Assembly: GCA_902784435.1 (NCBI GenBank)
Contig: CACZUR010000009.1
Location: forward strand, 1-64,000
DNA length: 64,000 bases
Direction: 5' to 3'
DNA from: an uncultured Bacteroidia bacterium
GTDB lineage: Bacteria; Bacteroidota; Bacteroidia; Bacteroidales; UBA932
The notes below the pieces were generated by a model that saw only the letters and a list, made by a program, of their open reading frames with translations, was not told where the DNA came from and did not search any database. Positions 58,281 through 64,000 of this stretch are shown piece by piece. Within the stretch, counting starts at the first letter, position 1; every line of letters starts with the position of its first letter. A program made the position numbers and the translations under genes.

Positions 58281-59672
58281 TTAGTTTTTAGCAGCTTCAG
58301 CGGCCTTGGCGGCTTCGGCGGCAGCCTTGGCGGCGGCCGCACGGGCGCGGATGGCACTTAGAACGGAGCCCTTGCCCACGCGGATATTGTCCAGCAGCGG
58401 AATATGGGCGGGGCAGGAATACAGGCAGCAGCCGCACTCGATGCAGTCCTGGGCGGCATTGGCCTCGCAGGCATCCCAGTCGGCGGCCTTGGACAGTTTG
58501 TTCAGCAGGAACGGTTCCAGGCCCATGGGGCAGGCATCGGCACATTTGCCGCAGCGGATACAGCCCGTCTCGGGAGCGCGGCGGGTCTGCTTCTCCGTAA
58601 GGAAGAGCAGGGCGCCGGTGCCCTTGACGGTGGCCGCCTGCAGGTTGGCTACGGCCCGGCCCATCATGGGACCGCCGCTGATAATCTTGGCGGCGCTTTC
58701 CGGGACACCGCCCAGATAGTCGATGATATACTGCAGCGGGGTGCCCACACGCACCACCAGGTTGGCCTGCTTGGGGAAGCACTCGCCCGTCACGGTGACG
58801 GAATTGTCCACGATGGGTTTTCCCTTCTGCACGGCATCGTACACGGCCAGGGCCGTTGCCACATTCTGCACCACGGCGCCCACGCTGATGGGCAGGGCAC
58901 CGGAGCCCACCTGGCGGTGCATCACAGCGTCGATGAGCTGCTTCTCACCGCCCTGCGGATACATCATCTTCATCACCATCACGTCTATGCCCTCATAGCC
59001 CAGCTTGGCAATCACTTCCCGGATGTGGGCAATGGCCTCGGGCTTGTTTTCCTCGATGGCAATGGTGCAGGGAACGTCTCCCATGGCCTTTTTCAGGAGG
59101 GCGGCGCCCACCACCACCTGCTCGCCCTTCTCCAGAAGGGTGCGGAAGTCAGAGGTGAGGTACGGTTCGCATTCGCAGCCGTTGATAATGACGCGTTCGC
59201 ACTTGGAGCCCGGAGGCGGACTCAGTTTCACGTGCGTAGGGAAAGTGGCACCGCCCAGACCCACGACACCGCCCAGGCGAATCTTTTCGATGATGGCCTT
59301 CGGGTCCTCGGGGATGGTGGTGACCAGCGTGTCGGAGGTGTCGATGCCCTCTGCCCACTCGTCGCCTTCCACGGCAATTTCAATGTGCGTGGAGGCACGG
59401 CCGGCCAGGTCTGCGCGGGGAGCGATGGACTTGACCGTCCCGCTCACGGAAGAGTGGATGAAAGCGCCCACGAAACCGCCGGGCTGGGCAATCACCTGTC
59501 CCACCTTCACCTTGTCCCCTACCGCCACACAGGGCACCGAAGGGGCGCCGATGTGCTGTGCCACGGAGATATACACGGTAGGAGCGAGCGGCAGCTGCTC
59601 CAGGGCGCACTCCCGGGAAATCTTGTTATCGTGCGGATGAACACCGCCGATGGCAAAAGTATGCTTACTCAT
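58281..59672 (-). CDS. rnfC: Ion-translocating Rnf complex subunit C
   Basis: A 463-residue peripheral subunit that contains FMN, NADH-binding and two [4Fe-4S] clusters. Blocks: GGVHPHDNKISRECALEQLP at the start, the Rossmann region GGATFPTHVKLSPPPGSKCE, INGCECEPYLTSD, and the ferredoxin-like cysteines CIRCGKCADACPMGLEP and CIECGCCLYSCPAHIPL. The C-terminus is an Ala/Lys-rich helix. Its start overlaps the rnfB stop by 8 bp. It is the entry or exit point for NADH electrons. Confidence 0.96.
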   Translation of the reverse strand: MSKHTFAIGGVHPHDNKISRECALEQLPLAPTVYISVAQHIGAPSVPCVAVGDKVKVGQVIAQPGGFVGAFIHSSVSGTVKSIAPRADLAGRASTHIEIAVEGDEWAEGIDTSDTLVTTIPEDPKAIIEKIRLGGVVGLGGATFPTHVKLSPPPGSKCERVIINGCECEPYLTSDFRTLLEKGEQVVVGAALLKKAMGDVPCTIAIEENKPEAIAHIREVIAKLGYEGIDVMVMKMMYPQGGEKQLIDAVMHRQVGSGALPISVGAVVQNVATALAVYDAVQKGKPIVDNSVTVTGECFPKQANLVVRVGTPLQYIIDYLGGVPESAAKIISGGPMMGRAVANLQAATVKGTGALLFLTEKQTRRAPETGCIRCGKCADACPMGLEPFLLNKLSKAADWDACEANAAQDCIECGCCLYSCPAHIPLLDNIRVGKGSVLSAIRARAAAAKAAAEAAKAAEAAKN

Positions 59673-60654
59673 CTTTCTTGTCCTCCTTCACTTTAACGAC
59701 CTTCTCAGAGGGCGATGCCCCTAAGGGAGCATCGGCCTTCTTATTAGCGACCGCAGGGGCATTGCCCTCAGCGGTTTCTCTGGCCTTCTGCTGACGGGCC
59801 TTTATGCGTTCCTTGATGGCGTCCTTGTCCAGCGGCTTGGGGAAATTGACCCCGTGGATGGCGCCGGTAGGACACATGGCCTCACACTCGCGGCACAGTT
59901 TGCACTTGGCCGGGTCTATGTAGGCGATGTTGCCTTCTACGGTAATGGCCTCGTGGGTGCAGGTCTTGGCGCAGATGCCGCAGCCGATGCAGGCATTGGC
60001 GCAGGCCTTCTTGGCCACCGGGCCCTTGTCTTTGTTGATACAGCTCACAAACACACGCATGCCGCGCGGGCCCTGGGGCCGCAGTTCGATGATGTGCTTG
60101 GGGCAGGCCTTGACGCAGGCGCCGCAGGCCGTGCACTTTTCCTGGTCCACCACCGGAAGACCGGTAGCGGGATCCATGGACAGCGCGCCGAACTGACACG
60201 CGTTCACGCAGTCTCCGCAGCCCAGGCAGCCGAATGCACAGCCGGTGTCGCCGGTGTACAGGAGGGATTTTACGTAGCAGGAAGCGTAGCCGTCGTACTC
60301 GTTTACCTTGGGACGGGCTTCGCAGGTTCCGTTGCAGCGGACCACCGCCACCATGGGGGCCTTGGCCTTCACTTCGTAACCCAGGATAGCCGCCACCTTG
60401 GCCATCGTGTCGTTTCCGCCCACCGGACAGTAGTTATTGTCCAGGTTGGGGGCCTTCACGGCAGCCTCGGCAAACGCACGGCAACCGGCAAAGCCGCAAC
60501 CGCCGCAATTGGCGCCCGGCATTACCTTCTCTACCTCGTCGATGCGCGGGTCTTCCTCTACCTTGAACTTTTGCGCCACAAGGTAAAGGACCAGCGCCAG
60601 CACCAGGCCTAAGACGGTAATCACCGCAATGGTCCAAATGATTGTTGATGCCAT
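59665..60654 (-). CDS. rnfB: Ion-translocating Rnf complex subunit B (ferredoxin)
   Basis: A 329-residue membrane-anchored ferredoxin with one N-terminal TM (IIWTIAVITVLGLVLALVLY). A [4Fe-4S] motif GANCGGCGFAGCRAFAEA is followed by a series of CxxCxxC clusters, such as CIGCGICAKTCTHEA and CKLCRECEAMCPTGAI. The C-terminal tail contains NKKADAPLGASPSEKVVKV, encoded by a palindromic repeat that also occurs in the MFS gene at 5021-5088. RnfB passes electrons from ferredoxin into the complex. Its start lies 3 nt after the RseC-like gene stop. Confidence 0.95.
   Translation of the reverse strand: MASTIIWTIAVITVLGLVLALVLYLVAQKFKVEEDPRIDEVEKVMPGANCGGCGFAGCRAFAEAAVKAPNLDNNYCPVGGNDTMAKVAAILGYEVKAKAPMVAVVRCNGTCEARPKVNEYDGYASCYVKSLLYTGDTGCAFGCLGCGDCVNACQFGALSMDPATGLPVVDQEKCTACGACVKACPKHIIELRPQGPRGMRVFVSCINKDKGPVAKKACANACIGCGICAKTCTHEAITVEGNIAYIDPAKCKLCRECEAMCPTGAIHGVNFPKPLDKDAIKERIKARQQKARETAEGNAPAVANKKADAPLGASPSEKVVKVKEDKKDE
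59714..59741 (-). repeat. Palindromic repeat inside rnfB (palindrome family 2)
   Basis: GATGCCCC (59714-59721) and its near-complement GGGAGCATC (59725-59733) form a small hairpin, followed by GGCCTTCT. The segment 59718-59741 matches 5034-5057 in the MFS gene at 21 of 24 positions. Here it is read as KADAPLGA on the minus strand, the opposite reading orientation to the MFS copy. Confidence 0.65.
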
Positions 60655-60657
60655 AGT

Positions 60658-61071
60658 TTATCCTTTTATTGTGAAAATATATACTTTTTTCAGTTTGTCC
60701 CGGAACAGGTACAGCAGCAGGTAATACAGCGCCACCGCGCCCATTCCGGAAAGGCCGGCAGGAGCTTCCGCCACCCCCAGGCCGATGAGCGCCATGACTA
60801 CGCCCAGCAGCACCAGCAGCGGCACAAAATAGGCCAGCCATACAGCCTTCAGGCCCATGGTCGCCTTCAGGAGCACTTCCACTTCGTCCCCTACACCATA
60901 GGAGGCATACGGGTCTGTGGGCACTTCCACGGCCTTTTCTGCGATATCGGCCATGCCGCACAGGCCGGCGGCGTGGCACTGCGAACACGCCCCGTGCTGC
61001 AGGATGGCCACCGTTGTCACCTGCGGGGTCATCTTGACCACCTTGCCTTTATGGGAAACGTCGTTTTTCAT
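60658..61071 (-). CDS. RseC/SoxR-reducing-system-type membrane protein
   Basis: A 137-residue protein with a cytoplasmic Cys cluster (HGACSQCHAAGLCGMAD) and two C-terminal hydrophobic helices (KAVWLAYFVPLLVLLGVVMA; GAVALYYLLLYLF). This is the RseC family layout. RseC-type proteins accompany rnf genes and help assembly or control of the complex in some bacteria. Here it is the first gene before rnfB (3 nt gap) and its start overlaps the DUF3108 stop by 4 bp. The family assignment is good; the exact role is inference. Confidence 0.85.
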   Translation of the reverse strand: MKNDVSHKGKVVKMTPQVTTVAILQHGACSQCHAAGLCGMADIAEKAVEVPTDPYASYGVGDEVEVLLKATMGLKAVWLAYFVPLLVLLGVVMALIGLGVAEAPAGLSGMGAVALYYLLLYLFRDKLKKVYIFTIKG

Positions 61072-61889
61072 CTGCTCAAGGATGCAAGGGGGTATTTGAG
61101 GCCCTCATAGCCCTTGAGCCAGCCCCAGACCGCGCCCCAGCGCAAAGGGGCCATCACAGCCACGGGCACGAAGTTTTCGTCGTCCGAGAACCACACCTGC
61201 AGCTGCTGGTCTCCCTCGAACATGGCGCCGGACACCACCGAGCAGGAGAAGCCCTGCACCCGGAACCGGCCCAGCTTCTTCGCTTTCAGGGTAGAAGGTC
61301 CGTTGTAGGTGATGCGGATGTTGAACACCGCGTCGTCAATCACGAAAGACAACGGGTACTGCGCCCCGGGCTTCATCCGGGAACAATCCAGGTTGCGCAG
61401 ATAGTAAATGAGGGTGGGAAGGTCCCACACACAGTCGTGCAGGGGAATATCCAGGGTGGTTTCCGGCTTGCTGCCGAAGGCCACCGTGGCATGGATCTGC
61501 CGTTCTTCCCAGTCGTACAGGTACAGGTTGCTGGCCGTGTAGTTGCCTTCCTGGGTTTCACGGATGAATTTGAGCGGCCGGATATCGTCCCGGGTGAACC
61601 AGCTGCGGAAATTCTCCCGCATCTTGAAGAACACGTCGAAGAAAGGGGCCGACTGCACCACGAAGGCCGATTGGAACGCCGGGGTGCCCTTGTAGCGGAC
61701 GGTGTCTACCGTTACCACGGCCTGGGCCACCTCCGTACGCACGGCGCCCCACTTGTACTGCAGACCCAGTTCCAGCCTTTCCCCGGCCTGGAAAGCCAGG
61801 TTTTCCCGAACGGGGACGCCACATTTCCCCTGCGCTGCAGCCACCAGGGCGCAAAGCATCAGGGAAAATATGAGAAGCCACCTGCGCAT
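61068..61889 (-). CDS. DUF3108 exported protein
   Basis: A 273-residue protein with a signal peptide (RRWLLIFSLMLCALVAAAQG) and a long soluble beta-rich body of the DUF3108 type (AGERLELGLQYKWGAVRTEV; GTPAFQSAFVVQSAPFFDVF). The family is common in Bacteroidales and Proteobacteria but its function is unknown. It ends overlapping the RseC-like start and follows dnaB by 2 nt, so it sits in one long operon dnaB-DUF3108-rseC-rnf. Confidence 0.82.
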   Translation of the reverse strand: MRRWLLIFSLMLCALVAAAQGKCGVPVRENLAFQAGERLELGLQYKWGAVRTEVAQAVVTVDTVRYKGTPAFQSAFVVQSAPFFDVFFKMRENFRSWFTRDDIRPLKFIRETQEGNYTASNLYLYDWEERQIHATVAFGSKPETTLDIPLHDCVWDLPTLIYYLRNLDCSRMKPGAQYPLSFVIDDAVFNIRITYNGPSTLKAKKLGRFRVQGFSCSVVSGAMFEGDQQLQVWFSDDENFVPVAVMAPLRWGAVWGWLKGYEGLKYPLASLSR

Positions 61890-61891
61890 CG

Positions 61892-63388
61892 TCAGAAGCG
61901 GTTTTCGTCGTCAAAGTTGTAGTTGCCGCCCTCCGGCTGAACCGGTGCGGGCTGGTTGGCCTCGCTGGCCACAGGACCCTGACGGGCATATACGTCCAGG
62001 CTCTGGTCCGGTTCCACGAATTTCACCTGACCGGCCTTGTACTTCATCTCTATATCACAAACCTCGCCATTGCGGTGTTTTGCGATGACAATATAGGCTT
62101 TTTCCTTGTCTTCCGGGTCGCTGGACATGCCCACGAAGTCCGGGCGGTGGATGAAGATGACCATATCGGCATCCTGCTCGATGGAGCCGGATTCGCGCAG
62201 GTCCGACAGCTGGGGCTTGCCCGTTCCGCCCGTCCGCTGCACGGCATTGCGCGACAGCTGGGACAGGGCGATGATGGGGATGTTCAGCTCTTTGGCCGTG
62301 GCCTTGAGGGTGCGGGAAATGGCCGCCACTTCCTGTTCGCGCAGGCCGCGGAGTTCTACCGGGCCCTGCATCAGCTGCAGGTAGTCCACCACAATCAGGC
62401 GCACGCCCTTCTGCTTGACCAGGCGCTTGGCCTTGGTGCGGAATTCCATGATGGGAATGCCGGGCGTATCGTCAATGTACAACGGAGCCTTGGCCAGGCG
62501 CCGGAGCGTTTCTTCCAGCTGCACCCACTCGTACTGCTCCAGCTTGACACCGCCCTTGATCTTTTCTCCGGAGAGGCCCGACTCCGTGGTAATGAGGCGT
62601 TTACCCAGCTGGTCCGCGCTCATTTCCAGGGAGAACACCGCCACGGGCATATTGGCCTCTACGGCGGCATTGCGGGCAATGTTCAGGGCAAAGGCCGTCT
62701 TACCCACGGAAGGGCGGGCGGCCAGGATGATGAGGTCGCTCTTCTGCCAGCCCTGGGTTACGCGGTCTATGGAAGGATAGCCGGAAGGCACACCGGAAGG
62801 GCCCGTGATCCCCTGCAGTTCCTGCAGGTTTTCCAGCACCGAATTGATGACGGAGCCGATGTCCTGCACATCCCGCTTCACGTTGTTCTGAATGGCGGCG
62901 AACACCTTGGTCTGGGCATCGTCAATGAGGTCGTCCACATTGGTGGACTCGTCAAAGGCCTGCTTCAGGATTTCGTAGGAAGCCGTTATCAGATCCCGCT
63001 GGATGGTTTTCTGCTTGAGGATCTTGATGTAGTACTCGATGTGGGCCGCCGCGCCGATGTTCTGGGACAATGCCGCCAGCACCACCGGACCGCCGATAAT
63101 CTCCAGGTTCCCCTTGGAACGGAGTTTTTCGCTGACCGTGACCAGGTCGATGCTGACGTGTTCGTTCACCAGCTCCGCCATGGCCTCGAAGATCATCCGG
63201 TGCTGGGGGTCATAGAAACACGAAGCCGAGAGCTCCTCCATGGACTCGTCGATGGTGGCGGGCTCTACCAGCATGGCGCCCAGCACGGCCTCTTCCACAT
63301 CCAGGGCCTGCGGGGGTTTGTTGCCCATCAGGTTATCCAGGGTGAGAGGCTGCTCGGGCGTACGTTTCTTTCGGCCTGTTTCCGGCAT
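61892..63388 (-). CDS. dnaB: Replicative DNA helicase
   Basis: A 498-residue hexameric replicative helicase that unwinds DNA ahead of the polymerase. The N-terminal domain (PQALDVEEAVLGAMLVEPAT) is followed by a linker helix and the RecA-like C-terminal domain. This has Walker A ARPSVGKTAFALN, FSLEMSADQLGKRLI, and VVDYLQLMQG (Walker B), then QLSRNAVQRT and SDLRESGSIEQDADMVIF. No intein is seen. It starts 9 nt after the zinc-ribbon gene stop and precedes DUF3108 by 2 nt. Confidence 0.97.
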   Translation of the reverse strand: MPETGRKKRTPEQPLTLDNLMGNKPPQALDVEEAVLGAMLVEPATIDESMEELSASCFYDPQHRMIFEAMAELVNEHVSIDLVTVSEKLRSKGNLEIIGGPVVLAALSQNIGAAAHIEYYIKILKQKTIQRDLITASYEILKQAFDESTNVDDLIDDAQTKVFAAIQNNVKRDVQDIGSVINSVLENLQELQGITGPSGVPSGYPSIDRVTQGWQKSDLIILAARPSVGKTAFALNIARNAAVEANMPVAVFSLEMSADQLGKRLITTESGLSGEKIKGGVKLEQYEWVQLEETLRRLAKAPLYIDDTPGIPIMEFRTKAKRLVKQKGVRLIVVDYLQLMQGPVELRGLREQEVAAISRTLKATAKELNIPIIALSQLSRNAVQRTGGTGKPQLSDLRESGSIEQDADMVIFIHRPDFVGMSSDPEDKEKAYIVIAKHRNGEVCDIEMKYKAGQVKFVEPDQSLDVYARQGPVASEANQPAPVQPEGGNYNFDDENRF

Positions 63389-63397
63389 AGGGGGCTT

Positions 63398-64000
63398 TTA
63401 TTCGAAGTCCGGGTTGATGATAATGCGGCCGCAGTGCTCGCAGATGATGAGCTTGCGGTTGGAAGCGATTTCCACGCGGCGCTGCGGCGTGATGGTATTG
63501 AAGCAGCCCCCGCAGGAGTCTCCGTTGTAGATGCCCACCACGGCCAGGTGGTTGTTCACGCTGGCGCGGATGCGCTCGTAGGCGCTCATGGTGCGGGCGT
63601 CGATCTTGGCGGCGCACCCCTCGCGGCGCTCCCGCAGCACGGCTTCTTCCTTGGCGGTTTCCTCCACGATGGTTTCCAGTTCCGCCTTCTTGGCTTTCAG
63701 GTCGTCCGTGCGGATGCTCAGGCGGTCCTTCAGGTCTTCCAGTTCCGCCTTCTTGTTGCCGATTTCGTAGCGGGTGTCGTTGATGGTCTTTTCCCCGATC
63801 TGGCGCAGCAGTTCCTGGTTTTCGATCTCCTTGTTCAGGGAGTCGTACTCGCGGGAATTGGAGATGGTCTCCAGCTGGCGCTGATACTTCTCGATGGTGC
63901 TTTCGCATTCGGCGATATTCAGCTTGGCGTCTGCGATGTTGCGGTTGAACTGGTCGATGGTGGCCGAAATGGCGGCGCTGCGTTCCTTCAGGTCTGCGAT
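63398..64000 (-). CDS. Coiled-coil zinc-ribbon protein (CdsZ/COG1579 type), N-terminus beyond window
   Basis: The last 200 codons of a protein that enters from the right edge. Most of it is a long helical coiled coil rich in Glu, Lys and Leu (e.g. KYQRQLETISNSREYDSLNK). It ends in a C4 zinc ribbon with CGGC and CEHC, spaced as in the COG1579/zf-RING_7 family. The frame stays open to position 64000. In Chlamydia and Bacteroidetes such proteins are conserved and thought to act as nucleic-acid or scaffold factors; function here is unknown. It precedes dnaB by 9 nt, probably in the same operon. Confidence 0.9.
   Translation of the reverse strand: MADLKERSAAISATIDQFNRNIADAKLNIAECESTIEKYQRQLETISNSREYDSLNKEIENQELLRQIGEKTINDTRYEIGNKKAELEDLKDRLSIRTDDLKAKKAELETIVEETAKEEAVLRERREGCAAKIDARTMSAYERIRASVNNHLAVVGIYNGDSCGGCFNTITPQRRVEIASNRKLIICEHCGRIIINPDFE

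Overview
The window is a 64 kb piece of a GC-rich Bacteroidales chromosome. Three things point there: a SusC/SusD pair with surface lipoproteins, repeated Bacteroidetes-type promoter boxes (TAnnTTTG, sometimes with TTTG 19-20 nt upstream), and housekeeping genes of Bacteroidales type. The high GC fits a Rikenellaceae/Alistipes-like or Cryptobacteroides-like gut lineage, but nothing here fixes the genus. Both ends cut genes: tuf on the left, a coiled-coil zinc-ribbon protein on the right.

Layout. 1-2616 (minus): dxs, then tRNA-Thr(TGT), Tyr(GTA), Gly(TCC), Thr(GGT) and tuf. 2723-6558 (plus): two paralogous MFS transporters and a short-chain dehydrogenase. 6604-13621 (plus): a MacAB-TolC-like efflux operon (ATPase, two permeases, adaptor, TolC) ending in a U32 protein. 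13608-21001: an S41 protease (minus), then a polyprenyl synthase, XTP pyrophosphatase, recO, a Gate-domain membrane protein and RNase R (plus). 21199-30814: GH3, GH2, two tandem GH29 genes and a DUF1573 lipoprotein. 30847-42088: SusC (with a C-terminal OmpA domain), SusD, a GH18 protein with intact DxxDxDxE motif, a DUF1735-LamG lipoprotein, and a long three-LamG lipoprotein broken by two frameshifts. 42099-47491: patatin, LacI regulator, GH130, GH92. 47583-53355: SLBB export protein, Wzz-like protein and two unknown exported proteins. 53358-53998: tRNA-Arg and a structured intergenic stretch. 53999-55375: Dcu C4-dicarboxylate transporter. 55517-64000 (minus): zinc-ribbon protein, dnaB, DUF3108 protein, RseC-like protein, rnfBCDGEA.

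How the parts fit. GH18 (endoglycosidase), GH92 (alpha-mannosidase), GH130 (mannoside phosphorylase), GH2 (beta-galactosidase), GH3 and GH29 (alpha-fucosidase), together with SusC/D and surface glycan-binding lipoproteins, look like a locus for fucosylated or mannose-rich N-glycans of glycoproteins. LacI overlaps GH130 and is the obvious local regulator. Rnf and Dcu fit anaerobic energy metabolism with fumarate/succinate exchange.

The observations most worth checking are: (1) a SusC transporter fused to a peptidoglycan-binding OmpA domain; (2) two families of short palindromic repeats lying in frame inside genes (GH3 and GH2; MFS and rnfB); (3) a 22-bp tandem repeat in the susC leader; (4) the doubly frameshifted LamG-repeat gene; and (5) a hairpin repeat shared between two distant intergenic regions.
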